Counted from the first letter of the stretch, positions 1 to 7,513 are shown. The stretch: 13,861 nt of DNA from Candidatus Caldarchaeum sp. (GCA_025054515.1 JANWZT010000018.1:1-13861), one strand, 5' to 3'. Translations and numbers: made by a program. The notes: generated by a model from the letters alone, not told the origin.

Positions 1-514
1 GATAGTAAGCCCGCAGATATCCTTCCGGCGTCACGATTTCAACTCTCGTTATGGTTATTGGCACCGATGCAACGTTTCTGACGACCGCGTTACGGCCGGT
101 AGAAGTGTAGTTGATGAACTCAAACGAAAGCTGGGCCGTCGTCTGCACCTGAAGAACCGAGCGGTTGAGGTTATTGGTCAAGTCGTTGAAGGAAAGGTTT
201 AGCCAGCTTAACGCGAACCCCCAGATGAAGAACCCAATTCCAATAGTCAAAGCCACCAAAATGGTGGCTCCTACTGACGTATCCGCCCGACGGGGCCTCC
301 CGACAGCGCGCTCATTACACTTATGACGCCCCACCGAGCACTTTCTCAAACTACCGTAGAAGAAAACTTCTCTGATATAAGCTTTAAAGACATCCAAAGC
401 CGCATCGTCCCCGCCGAATAGACCCAACAGACCAAATTGTTTGGCCATCGGGTCCGAGCGTCTGCCGCCCGTCATCCCACGCAATGTTTCCGGATTTTCT
501 GTTGAAATATTCAT
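1..514 (-). CDS. Type IV pilin/archaellin-like secreted protein, N-terminal part (runs off the left edge)
   Basis: An open frame runs from ATG at 514 to the window edge (171 codons, no stop). About residues 80-103 form one hydrophobic helix (VGATILVALTIGIGFFIWG), followed by an Asn/Thr-rich exposed region. Just before the helix, R76-A77-D78-T79 fits the archaeal class III signal consensus [KR][GA][ALIFQMVED][ILMVTAS], which predicts prepilin peptidase cleavage after A77. This is the layout of archaeal pilins and archaellins: the helix builds the filament core or anchors the protein. A start at 514 gives an unusually long 77-residue leader. An in-frame GTG at 334 would give a normal 17-residue leader, but I see no ribosome site in front of it. 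The start at 514 is favoured by a TATA-like box about 24 nt upstream (534-542). The class is fairly clear, but the exact pilin type and the missing C-terminus cannot be judged. Confidence 0.6.
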   Translation of the reverse strand, partial: MNISTENPETLRGMTGGRRSDPMAKQFGLLGLFGGDDAALDVFKAYIREVFFYGSLRKCSVGRHKCNERAVGRPRRADTSVGATILVALTIGIGFFIWGFALSWLNLSFNDLTNNLNRSVLQVQTTAQLSFEFINYTSTGRNAVVRNVASVPITITRVEIVTPEGYLRAYY

Positions 515-533
515 CCACGCTTACAAGGAACAT

Positions 534-542
534 GTATAATTA
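534..542. promoter_or_regulatory. Bidirectional TATA-like box between divergent genes
   Basis: The A/T-only core TATAATTAA lies in the 37-nt gap between divergent genes. Its centre is about 24 nt from the minus-strand ATG at 514, the spacing expected for a leaderless archaeal transcript. On the plus strand it would place a transcript start near 563-567, next to the TTG at 567. This is read from position and composition only. Confidence 0.45.
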
Positions 543-551
543 ACGGCAATC

Positions 552-815
552 GTGTGGAGATGGAGGTTGGAGCCGAAATATTTCGTCGAAGTGAAGGCAG
601 GGTCAAAAGCTTTGAAGGTCGAGCCGGAAGCTTTGGAAGTTGTGAAGAACGCTGTGAAAGGGAAGATGCTGGCCCGGATGAAGAAAGAGTACGTCGACTG
701 CCCCGTCGCTGGCGAGGCCGTTGCTTTTCTCAGTTGCTTCGTCTGCGTGAGCCACATCCGCCGAGTGAGGGGAGTTGTCCACTGCGCCGGGTTGGAGAGG
801 AGGACAAAAAGTTGA
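552..815 (+). CDS. Small cysteine-containing protein of unknown function
   Basis: An 87-codon frame from GTG 552 to TGA 815. The alternative TTG at 567 suits the TATA-like box at 534-542 better and would remove the odd N-terminal WRWR. The product is soluble, with a lysine-rich N-terminal half. Four cysteines (C50, C62, C65, C78) are spaced C-x11-C-x2-C-x12-C around a basic HIRRVRG segment, suggesting a small metal-binding fold. Codon third-position use looks natural in this frame. The competing frame over the same bases (554 onward) is Arg/Glu-rich and low in complexity, as expected of a shadow. The gene overlaps the next one by 4 nt (TTGA), so the two are probably co-transcribed and translationally coupled. 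I do not recognise a named family. Confidence 0.6.
   Translation: MWRWRLEPKYFVEVKAGSKALKVEPEALEVVKNAVKGKMLARMKKEYVDCPVAGEAVAFLSCFVCVSHIRRVRGVVHCAGLERRTKS
798..803 (+). promoter_or_regulatory. Shine-Dalgarno site that fixes the TTG start at 812
   Basis: AGGAGG, 8 nt before TTG 812, is one of the strongest ribosome sites in the window. It decides that the zinc-ribbon membrane protein starts at TTG inside the end of the previous gene and not at 554. Confidence 0.75.
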
Positions 816-1057
816 GCAGATATCCTCTTCTTTTTTCTGGATTGGTCGTTTTTGTGTTCGGGCTGTTCCTCGCGTTAGCCGGCCTCCCCTTTTCATACAT
901 CTTCCTCTTCTCAGGAATCATCATGGCCGTAGTAGGTTTGTTCGTCAAATCATCGGTTACGGTTGAGCCTGAACAGGGAAAGAAATTCTGCTGGTACTGC
1001 TATCGGGAAATTCCCGTCGATGTAGGAATATGTCCGCACTGCAAACTCAAACAGTAA
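812..1057 (+). CDS. Two-helix membrane protein with C-terminal zinc ribbon
   Basis: 81 residues from TTG 812. The start is chosen because AGGAGG at 798-803 lies 8 nt upstream, and because the frame upstream of it reads as shadow of the preceding gene. Residues about 5-27 and 30-48 are two hydrophobic helices joined by a short turn. The C-terminal third carries CWYC followed about 14 residues later by CPHC, a classic zinc-ribbon pair of knuckles, probably on the cytoplasmic side. Proteins of this layout are common in archaea and mostly uncharacterised. They may be small regulatory or assembly factors, but that is inference. The TTG overlaps the TGA of the gene before it, so expression is likely coupled. 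It ends 4 nt before the convergent HAD-PINA gene. Confidence 0.75.
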   Translation: MSRYPLLFSGLVVFVFGLFLALAGLPFSYIFLFSGIIMAVVGLFVKSSVTVEPEQGKKFCWYCYREIPVDVGICPHCKLKQ

Positions 1058-1061
1058 CGGT

Positions 1062-3563
1062 TCAACTGGTCAAAATGACTTTGACAGCTTGATCGGTGTA
1101 GATGGCCTTCAGCAAGGCTTTTCCATGTTCGGATTTCTTCCTAACCGATACAACTCCCTTCCGCCCAACCGTCGCGGCGAACAGAAACTGGTCTGAAGCA
1201 TAGATGCCGACTGTTTTTCCCGCCAGCTCTTCGCCCACCTCGATGCGTAGGCTGTTTCCCGATTCGCTTATGTTGAATTTGACTTCTTTTCCCAGCGACG
1301 GAATCCGCGGCTCCACGTCGATTGAAACCTGCAGCTCCTTCTCCAGCTGGCTAATTTTTTCACCTTTTCTGCCGATGACCCGTGGAATGACGTCTCTGTC
1401 GACGCGTACCACAAACCTGTTCCGACCGATCGCCTCAACCTCCGAATTTTCATCGAAACCGCGCACAGCGTTTCTGATTTTCTCCTTTATTTCAGCGGTT
1501 TCGGCGTCGACTTGCTCCAAAATCTTCTGAACGGGGATGATGACGTTCTCTTCGCCGAAGGTGTAAATCTCGTATTCAAGCCGGCCTGAAAGAAAGTCTC
1601 TCACCTCGACCAACGGCCTCGCGAGAGCGGCTTCGGTCATGCCGGTCGGCACTCTAACCGTCATCGACAAAGTGTAGACTTTTGCTATTTTCCCCGCTTC
1701 GAGGAAGACGACTGTGTCGATGACGTGGGGAATCGTGCCGAGCTCCAACCTACCGATGAACCTTTGAATGGCCCCGACGGCGTCGCTTGAATGAACGACT
1801 CCGACCATTCCGACGCCGGCCAGCCTCATGTCGCTGAAAACCTGAAAATCCCTGTCTTTCCTGATCTCGTCGAAAACCGTGTAGTCCGGCCTTACGAGAA
1901 GAAGAATCTCGGCGGTTTTTTCGAAATCTCCCTCGAGGGGGCCGTATTGGGTGATTTCCGGACCGACTTGGAGGTCTCTCGGCGATTCGAGGGTTTTGAC
2001 GATCTTTCCTTTGCGGCTGTAGAATTCCGCGAGGCTTGCGGCGAATGTTGATTTTCCGCTTCCCGGAGGGCCTGCGATGAGTATCCCTTCCGCTTTTTTC
2101 TCAAACCTTTCGAGGAGAGACGCCGGCAGGTTGTAGTCTTCGATACGCAGTTTAACGATCGGCCTCACCACGGTAACCTCTAAGCCGTCGCTGAAAGGAG
2201 GCCTCGCGACGGCAATCCTATAATTCCCTATTTGGGCGACGAACGTGCCCGCCCGGACGATTTCGATGTTTCCTTCGGGCCTGACCCTCGCATATTCCGC
2301 TATCTCCTTGATCAGGTTGTTCAATTCGCCGGCATCCAACGGTTTTTCGCTGAGTTTTACGAGGACGAATGCTCCGGGTTTACCGCGTTTAGCCATCAGC
2401 GGGGCGCCTTCCTTGAAGTGGAGGCTTAGCGTATCTTCTGTAAAATATTGCTCGAAGGACATTTTCGGCGGAAGCTCGGTCGGTGGAAAATATCTGACGG
2501 CGACGCCTTCGGTTTCCGCGACAATCGACTGGACGTAGTCGGATGTGTGGAGGACGGCGTTTTCGCGTTTGGCAACTTCCCGGATTAAAGCATCTATTCT
2601 TCCTTTCCGGGCCAGCTTGATGTCTTCGAGGCTTGGTCTTTCGCCGGCGATTCTTATGGTTATGTTGTGTTGCGGGGCGAGTGAACGGATTTTCTTCAGC
2701 TCGTTCAACCCGACGAACCCGGGTTCTCGTTTCTGCGAAGCCTGTGCCTGAAGTTCGTCGATGGCCGCCGCCGGTATTATCAGTTCCGCTCCGTCGATTT
2801 GCCCGGTTTCGACGAGTTGGGTCAGAGAGCCGTTGATGATGGCCGACGTGTCCGGTACGATTCGCTGGTGTTTGAGGTTTTCTGCGCTAAGATGGTTCAG
2901 TAATTCTTCGGGCTTGAAAACGATGTCAGCAACTCCGGCGGCCTTCATCTCATCAGCCGTGTGGAACCCCCAGCTAACTCCTATGAAACGCGCGCCAGCC
3001 GCGGATGCGGCGCGAAAATCGTTGACGCTGTCGCCGACGTAGACAATCTTCGAAGCCGGAACACGATATTCCTCGGCGATTTTCAGCAGTATGTCGGGCC
3101 TCGGCTTCATTTTGCCGACATCGTCGCGGGTGTAAACTTTTTCAAAATAGCCATCGAGGCCTGTTGATTTTAAAACTTGAAGGGCTGCTTCGCGGTGTGA
3201 ATTTGTTGCCACGGTCAGACGGATGCCTCTTTCTTTCAGCTTGTGAAGAATTTCTGGAATTCCGTCGTGCACTTCCGGCTCGGAAGCCGCCTCCAACTCC
3301 TTCTCACGCAGGACAGCGAACACGGTGTCCCGCAACTCAACCCACCTCTCCTGTGGAAGAATCGTAAAGGCTCTGTCGAGAAAATCCTGAAAAGGTTCTT
3401 TTTCATGCATTTCGACGCCGAACTTTCTGGCTATTTCGGCGGCCCGTTTTTTCGCAGCCGCCAAGTCTATTTTCATTTTGACAAGGGTTCCGTCGAGGTC
3501 CATAACCACAATCGTCGAAATTTCACGTTCAGAATTCAGAAGCCTTCCCCTGTCTCTAGGCAT
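1062..3563 (-). CDS. HAD phosphatase fused to PINA-type PIN-domain/secretion-ATPase/KH protein
   Basis: 833 residues from ATG 3563. Residues about 15-225 are a HAD phosphatase of the phosphoglycolate-phosphatase type: D22/D24 in DLDGTLV, T120 in VATNS, K151/K153, and G177-D178 with D182 in GDSVNDF. After a 9-residue linker, residues 235-360 form a PIN nuclease-like domain with acidic residues D238, E270, D324 and D342. Next comes a VirB11/PilT-like ATPase with Walker A GPPGSGKST (498-506), D565-E566 of Walker B and the VVHSSDA histidine box (H591). A KH domain follows with its loop GRKG at 731-734, then a short C-terminal domain. PIN-ATPase-KH is the layout of archaeal PINA, linked in Sulfolobales to Holliday-junction processing. 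The HAD part has its full motif set and looks active. Divergent from the thiolase, with 27 nt between start codons. Longer frames reaching 3686 would run into the thiolase. Fusion details are in the findings. Confidence 0.9.
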   Translation of the reverse strand: MPRDRGRLLNSEREISTIVVMDLDGTLVKMKIDLAAAKKRAAEIARKFGVEMHEKEPFQDFLDRAFTILPQERWVELRDTVFAVLREKELEAASEPEVHDGIPEILHKLKERGIRLTVATNSHREAALQVLKSTGLDGYFEKVYTRDDVGKMKPRPDILLKIAEEYRVPASKIVYVGDSVNDFRAASAAGARFIGVSWGFHTADEMKAAGVADIVFKPEELLNHLSAENLKHQRIVPDTSAIINGSLTQLVETGQIDGAELIIPAAAIDELQAQASQKREPGFVGLNELKKIRSLAPQHNITIRIAGERPSLEDIKLARKGRIDALIREVAKRENAVLHTSDYVQSIVAETEGVAVRYFPPTELPPKMSFEQYFTEDTLSLHFKEGAPLMAKRGKPGAFVLVKLSEKPLDAGELNNLIKEIAEYARVRPEGNIEIVRAGTFVAQIGNYRIAVARPPFSDGLEVTVVRPIVKLRIEDYNLPASLLERFEKKAEGILIAGPPGSGKSTFAASLAEFYSRKGKIVKTLESPRDLQVGPEITQYGPLEGDFEKTAEILLLVRPDYTVFDEIRKDRDFQVFSDMRLAGVGMVGVVHSSDAVGAIQRFIGRLELGTIPHVIDTVVFLEAGKIAKVYTLSMTVRVPTGMTEAALARPLVEVRDFLSGRLEYEIYTFGEENVIIPVQKILEQVDAETAEIKEKIRNAVRGFDENSEVEAIGRNRFVVRVDRDVIPRVIGRKGEKISQLEKELQVSIDVEPRIPSLGKEVKFNISESGNSLRIEVGEELAGKTVGIYASDQFLFAATVGRKGVVSVRKKSEHGKALLKAIYTDQAVKVILTS

Positions 3564-3569
3564 AATAGG
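3561..3569 (+). promoter_or_regulatory. TATA-like box for the thiolase gene
   Basis: CATAATAGG is centred 26 nt before ATG 3591, so a leaderless thiolase transcript is likely. The box overlaps the start codon of the divergent HAD-PINA gene, so binding of the transcription machinery could interfere between the two. Weak consensus; call based on spacing. Confidence 0.35.
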
Positions 3570-3590
3570 TACATCATAAACTTCTTTTTC

Positions 3591-4778
3591 ATGAAAAAGG
3601 TGGCGATAGTAGGTGTGGGACATTCGAGGTTTGGAAACATTACGAACATGAATTTGAATGAGCTGGCGTGGACGGCGGTGAAACAAGCTTTTGAAGACGC
3701 GGGAATCACCCAGAAAGATGTTCAGATGGTCGCCTTATCGAACGTGGGCGGATGGAGCTCCGAGCCCTTGCCGGCCATCTCAGTCAACGAATATTCGGGG
3801 TTAACAGGCGTGGGAACCTACCGCATCGAGGCCGCCTGTGCTTCGGGGTCGGCGGCGCTGGCGACCGCCGCAAGCTTTGTTTCATCCGGCTCGGCTGATG
3901 TAGCCCTTGTAGTTGGAGTGGAGAAGATGAATGAATCGCCTACGCCGACTGCGGTCGAGTTGATCGGCCGGTCGGGTAACTATTTCTGGGAGTTTAGCAT
4001 GTTTGGTCTAACTTTCCCTGGTTACTACGCTTTGTATGCCACGGCCTACATGGACAAATACGGGGCTTCGGAAGAAAGCCTAGCTGCGGTAGCGGTCAAA
4101 AACCACTACTACGCCTCCTTCAACGAAAACGCAGCCTTCAGAAAAAGAATAACTGTCGAAGACGTGTTGAAAAGCAGGCCCGTGGCCTGGCCGTTGAAGC
4201 TTCTCGACAGCAGTCCGATAACGGACGGCGCTGCGGCCGTCGTGTTGGCTTCCGAGGAAACGGCGAGAAAGCTGACCGACACACCGGTTTGGCTCGCCGG
4301 TATAGGATACGGTTCCGACACTTCGAATTTGAGTAAAAGACCTGATTTTTTGGGACTGAGGGCTACGCGGAAAGCGGCGGCAGAGGCCTACAAAAGGGCC
4401 GGCGTTGATCCGGCGAAGGCCGCGCGAAACTTCGATGTCGTGGATGTGCACGACTGTTTCACCATCGCCGAAATACTCGCCTATGAAGACCTCGGCTTTG
4501 CCAAACCGGGCCAAGGCCATCTGTTGGCTAAGGAGGGGGAGACCTACAAAGGCGGTCTCGTTCCCGTCAACCTCGACGGCGGGTTAAAGGCGAAGGGCCA
4601 TCCCATCGGAGCCACAGGGGTCAGCATGGCCGCAGAGATCACCAAACAACTACGTCAACAAAACCCGAAAGAACGGCAGGCAGACATCGTCAAGGGAATG
4701 GGTTTATCCCACAACGTCGGTGGAACCGGCCACTACGCATACGTCACAGTTTTTTCGCTTAACAAACCGGGGTGGTGA
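3591..4778 (+). CDS. Archaeal SCP2-type thiolase (acetyl-CoA acetyltransferase-like)
   Basis: 395 residues from ATG 3591, the expected length for archaeal thiolases. The N-terminus (VAIVGVGHSRFG) is typical. The nucleophile is C83 in EAACASGSAA, followed by H287-D288-C289-F290 and H337 in GHPIGATG, the usual active-site set. The C-terminal motif GGTGHYAYV lacks the cysteine of classical bacterial and mitochondrial thiolases, which fits the SCP2-like branch. Such enzymes condense two acetyl-CoA to acetoacetyl-CoA, or cleave it. In archaea they feed the mevalonate pathway or work in acyl-CoA cycles. The next gene encodes a DUF35 protein, the known partner that bridges thiolases in archaeal complexes. 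The exact substrate cannot be read from sequence, and an aldolase-like role, as in thiolase/DUF35 pairs of sterol degradation, is possible. Upstream in-frame extension to 3243 lies inside the HAD gene and is rejected. Confidence 0.9.
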   Translation: MKKVAIVGVGHSRFGNITNMNLNELAWTAVKQAFEDAGITQKDVQMVALSNVGGWSSEPLPAISVNEYSGLTGVGTYRIEAACASGSAALATAASFVSSGSADVALVVGVEKMNESPTPTAVELIGRSGNYFWEFSMFGLTFPGYYALYATAYMDKYGASEESLAAVAVKNHYYASFNENAAFRKRITVEDVLKSRPVAWPLKLLDSSPITDGAAAVVLASEETARKLTDTPVWLAGIGYGSDTSNLSKRPDFLGLRATRKAAAEAYKRAGVDPAKAARNFDVVDVHDCFTIAEILAYEDLGFAKPGQGHLLAKEGETYKGGLVPVNLDGGLKAKGHPIGATGVSMAAEITKQLRQQNPKERQADIVKGMGLSHNVGGTGHYAYVTVFSLNKPGW

Positions 4779-4780
4779 AA

Positions 4781-5317
4781 ATGACGATACCACGCGAAGA
4801 GTTGGAAAAAATGGTTCGGAGCTGGCTCGACATGGTTGAAGAAATAACCCGGAATGAAGGACTGCCGGTGATTCCGGCCGAGAAAACAGGCGACCCCCTC
4901 TGGGTCGACGTGAGGGAACTTCGGCTCAAATATCTTATCCCGATAAGCCGGGTCAAAAGATTTTTCGACGGATTGAAAGAAGGCAAAGTCTATGCTACGA
5001 AATGTCCCGTCAAAAACGTCTTCTTCTTCCCTCCGCAGGCCGACTGCCCCTACTGTATGGATGAAAACCTCGAATGGGTGGAGATAGACGGAGAAGGCGT
5101 GCTTCTAACCTACACGGTCGTAAACGTGAAGCCGGCGAGCTACCTCCACTACCCGGACTATGTCGTGGCCATCGCCAGAATGAACGAAGGCTTTAACGTC
5201 CTCTGCTGGATGAACGTCGACGACGTCTCCAAACTCAAGATAGGTACGAAAGTCCGCTTGGTCGTGAAACGGAGAGAACCCGAAGGATTTCTCACCTACT
5301 ATCTCGAACCCGTCTAA
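4781..5317 (+). CDS. DUF35 OB-fold protein, partner of the thiolase
   Basis: 178 residues from ATG 4781. GTGs at 4772 and 4775 are alternatives, but GGTGGTG lies just before the ATG and would serve as its ribosome site. The N-terminal helical part is followed by a rubredoxin-like segment, then an OB-fold (GEGVLLTYTVV to the C-terminus). In this family the zinc site is normally CxxC plus CxxC. Here the first knuckle reads KCPVK, so its second cysteine is replaced by lysine; the second knuckle CPYC is intact. In archaeal acetoacetyl-CoA thiolase/HMG-CoA synthase complexes, DUF35 joins the enzymes and helps pass the CoA intermediate. Here only the thiolase is adjacent, and no HMG-CoA synthase is in the window. 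It sits 2 nt after the thiolase stop, so the two form an operon. It ends convergently, sharing CTAA with ychF. Confidence 0.85.
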   Translation: MTIPREELEKMVRSWLDMVEEITRNEGLPVIPAEKTGDPLWVDVRELRLKYLIPISRVKRFFDGLKEGKVYATKCPVKNVFFFPPQADCPYCMDENLEWVEIDGEGVLLTYTVVNVKPASYLHYPDYVVAIARMNEGFNVLCWMNVDDVSKLKIGTKVRLVVKRREPEGFLTYYLEPV

Positions 5318-6531
5318 ACGGCCCTTCTTGTCGTCGAAACGATGGACAAAACATCCCTGTCCTTTATCCTGTAATCGCCGGGCAGCCTCAAACCGCTCCG
5401 GACGTCTATGGCGTAGAGGAGCCCTTTTTCCAGCTCCGAATGGATTGTTCGTGCGAGGTCTCGGACGGTTGAGTTGGGGGGCATCAGGTAGGCGTCGGGC
5501 AGTATTTTCCCTGAACGGTCGGCGAGCTTGGCCGGGTCGGATACGGGATAAACCACCCCCATCCCGAGAAGCTTGAACACCGCGACGTTGATGGCAAACT
5601 GGACCCCCGTCCTCATGTATTCTCCAAAAACACGCGACTGGATGAACTCAAGGGCCTTCTTCTGCTCCTGCGTCAACTGCTCTTCGCTAACAATTTTGAA
5701 ATCTTCTTCGCCGGGAATATATCTCACATAGCCTTTCTGCACAGCCCTTCGTAGGGCAAGCTCCGCCTCAGCGCTCGCCGGAATAACCATGTAGTTCGTC
5801 AACTCCTCCCGCAAAATATTGAAATTGGCGCCGGCAGTCTCTAAGTCCATCTTATTCGCCAACACTATCATGGGCTTGGATATTTCGAGAAGCTTTTCGG
5901 CGAATTTCTTATCTTCAAGCATCGTCCATTTATCGAATTCCTCTCCTCTGAGCCCGGTCTGTTTTAGAGCTTCCTCAATGTGATATTCATTCACTTTTAT
6001 TCCCTGCAGAACTTCCGCGAGAGTTTCGGCGAATTCTTTTCCCGATTTGAGATTGCGGACGATCTTGTCATCCTGTCTGTCGATGAGCCTCATAAGCCAC
6101 ATCACGAGTTCTTCTTGGATGTCGTAAAAATCGGCGAGCGGGTTTCCCACACCCATCTTCGTGATTTTGCCCTCTTCGTCGACACTGCCGGAAGCGTCGA
6201 CTACGTGGATCAATGCGTCGGCTTGGGAGGCGACTGAAAGAAACTGGTTTCCTAAACCTTTTCCGGCCCAAGCTCCTTTTATCAAGCCAGGTAAATCAAT
6301 GAGCTCTATGGGGATGTGGCGGTATCCTTCTATGCAGAGGGAGTTGCGTGGGTTGTCCTGCACGTTGAATTCCCTGCACACACAAGGTGTTATTGCGTAT
6401 GTTGTGCCGTAATTGGGTTGCTTTGTGGTGAACGGATATGATGACACTTCCGCATACTGGAGAGTGGCTGCGTTGAAGAAAGTTGTTTTGCCCGTGTTGG
6501 TTTTGCCGATGAGACCTATTCTAATGGGCAT
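5314..6531 (-). CDS. ychF: YchF/OLA1-type GTP-binding protein with TGS domain
   Basis: 405 residues from ATG 6531, with GAGGT 4 nt upstream. The N-terminus is a Obg/YchF-class G domain: P-loop G9-KTNTGKTT, G3 D78-LPG, G4 N226-KMD. A helical insertion lies between G3 and G4. The C-terminal ~65 residues are a TGS domain (ILPDAYLMPPNSTVRDLA and a strand ending DRDVLSIVS). Family members bind ribosomes and hydrolyse ATP or GTP. The intact NKMD suggests guanine specificity here, in contrast to the altered G4 of human OLA1. It lies 43 nt downstream of the hydrate dehydratase gene on the same strand and may be co-transcribed with it. Its stop codon TAG overlaps the TAA of the convergent DUF35 gene. 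Confidence 0.9.
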   Translation of the reverse strand: MPIRIGLIGKTNTGKTTFFNAATLQYAEVSSYPFTTKQPNYGTTYAITPCVCREFNVQDNPRNSLCIEGYRHIPIELIDLPGLIKGAWAGKGLGNQFLSVASQADALIHVVDASGSVDEEGKITKMGVGNPLADFYDIQEELVMWLMRLIDRQDDKIVRNLKSGKEFAETLAEVLQGIKVNEYHIEEALKQTGLRGEEFDKWTMLEDKKFAEKLLEISKPMIVLANKMDLETAGANFNILREELTNYMVIPASAEAELALRRAVQKGYVRYIPGEEDFKIVSEEQLTQEQKKALEFIQSRVFGEYMRTGVQFAINVAVFKLLGMGVVYPVSDPAKLADRSGKILPDAYLMPPNSTVRDLARTIHSELEKGLLYAIDVRSGLRLPGDYRIKDRDVLSIVSTTRRAV

Positions 6532-6574
6532 CCGGACCTCATCTAATTAGGGGATTAGTCTGTGAAAAACTTTA

Positions 6575-7447
6575 TCAGATTATGCGGTCAAACCTCTTCA
6601 GAACAAAGGGAATCTCTTCTATAACGTCTTCAGGCGTAATGTGGAGGCCTTTTTTCTCAGCAGCGGCCACACCCGCCGAACCGTTGACGGCAGCCGCCGC
6701 AACCGCGGCGTTGAACGGAGGAACTGCTTTCGCCAAAAACCCAGCGACGACACCCGTCAAAACGTCGCCCGTCCCACCGACGGTCATGGCGGCCGACAAA
6801 GAGCTTTTCCTGTTGACAACTACTTCAGACCCGTCCGAAATCACATCGACATGGCCCTTGAGCAGAACCGTAATTTGATGGTCTAAGCAGACTTTGTGGA
6901 CGTTCTCAACTCTTTCGTCCAAGGTATTTCCGGCGTCAAGCCCGAACAACCTCTTGAATTCGCCGGCATGCGGTGTCAGAACGACTTTCCGGCCCGAAAC
7001 ATGCAACAAAACATCATGAAAGAGAGCAGTAGCATCAAGGACCATTGCCACTTCCTTCTCATCCAAGAGCTTCACAAGCTTGACGATTCCTTTTTCACAT
7101 CCCTTCGCAAGACCGGGGCCGATGGCCACCGCAGACACGTTATCCAGAACTTTCGTCAAGCGGTCAACCGATTTTGAAGTGAGCTTGTAGTCGGGAAGGG
7201 GAAGTACTATCAGAGAAGGGGATAGAGCTCTGACCGGGGTCGCTATCTTTTCCGGAACTGCCGTGTAAACGAGGTCAACTCCAGTCCTCATCGCCGCGGA
7301 TGAAACCAAAAACGGGGCGCCGTGGTAGAGCCAGCTGCCGCCGACCACGAGAACAACTCCGTTTTCACCCTTCCGAGACCACGTACGCCGGGGCAGACAA
7401 GCTTTCGCAACATCTTCCTCCGAAGATTCACGCCACGATACCGGCAC
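6575..7447 (-). CDS. nnrD: ADP/ATP-dependent NAD(P)H-hydrate dehydratase
   Basis: 290 residues from GTG 7447. The protein is the ribokinase-like YjeF C-terminal domain alone; the N-terminal epimerase domain found fused in many bacteria is absent. Visible family motifs are VVLVVGGS near the N-terminus, AIGPGLA, VLDATAL, TPHAGEF, LLKGH, and G224-G-T-G-D228 with the following VLTG that binds the nucleotide. It repairs hydrated NADH and NADPH using phosphate energy from ADP or ATP. Stop TGA is followed directly by TAA. A TATA-like box lies about 25 nt before the GTG (7468-7476), consistent with a leaderless transcript. It is divergent from the Rossmann-like gene at 7514. Confidence 0.92.
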   Translation of the reverse strand: MPVSWRESSEEDVAKACLPRRTWSRKGENGVVLVVGGSWLYHGAPFLVSSAAMRTGVDLVYTAVPEKIATPVRALSPSLIVLPLPDYKLTSKSVDRLTKVLDNVSAVAIGPGLAKGCEKGIVKLVKLLDEKEVAMVLDATALFHDVLLHVSGRKVVLTPHAGEFKRLFGLDAGNTLDERVENVHKVCLDHQITVLLKGHVDVISDGSEVVVNRKSSLSAAMTVGGTGDVLTGVVAGFLAKAVPPFNAAVAAAAVNGSAGVAAAEKKGLHITPEDVIEEIPFVLKRFDRII

Positions 7448-7467
7448 GCTTATCCAACCGCTTCGCG

Positions 7468-7476
7468 GATTAAAAG
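7468..7476 (-). promoter_or_regulatory. TATA-like box for nnrD
   Basis: On the minus strand the box reads CTTTTAATC, centred about 25 nt before GTG 7447. This supports the GTG start and a leaderless message. Confidence 0.45.
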
Positions 7477-7490
7477 TTAATCAAACACGG

Positions 7491-7500
7491 CATATAAAAA
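7491..7500 (+). promoter_or_regulatory. TATA box for the Rossmann-like/Alba pair
   Basis: CATATAAAAA is the best TATA match in the window. Its centre is about 18 nt before TTG 7514 and 24 nt before GTG 7520, so by spacing it favours the GTG as a leaderless start. An ATG at 7500 opens only a five-codon frame and is not a gene. Confidence 0.6.
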
Positions 7501-7513
7501 TGAGTAGAAGGCG

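Noticed and set aside
554..1057. A single 167-residue protein from GTG 554
   Set aside because: Its first half is a low-complexity Arg/Glu shadow of the 552-815 gene; AGGAGG and TTG at 812 give a better start for the C-terminal part.
3243..3590. N-terminal extension of the thiolase from 3243
   Set aside because: The segment is antisense to the HAD domain, and the thiolase family starts at MKKVAIVGVG (ATG 3591).
3564..3686. N-terminal extension of the HAD-PINA protein up to 3686
   Set aside because: It would overlap the thiolase coding region by about 96 nt, and the added residues have no domain character; ATG 3563 already gives a full HAD fold.
4080..4520. 146-codon minus-strand frame inside the thiolase gene
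   Set aside because: Fully antisense to a conserved enzyme, with no domain features; a shadow frame.
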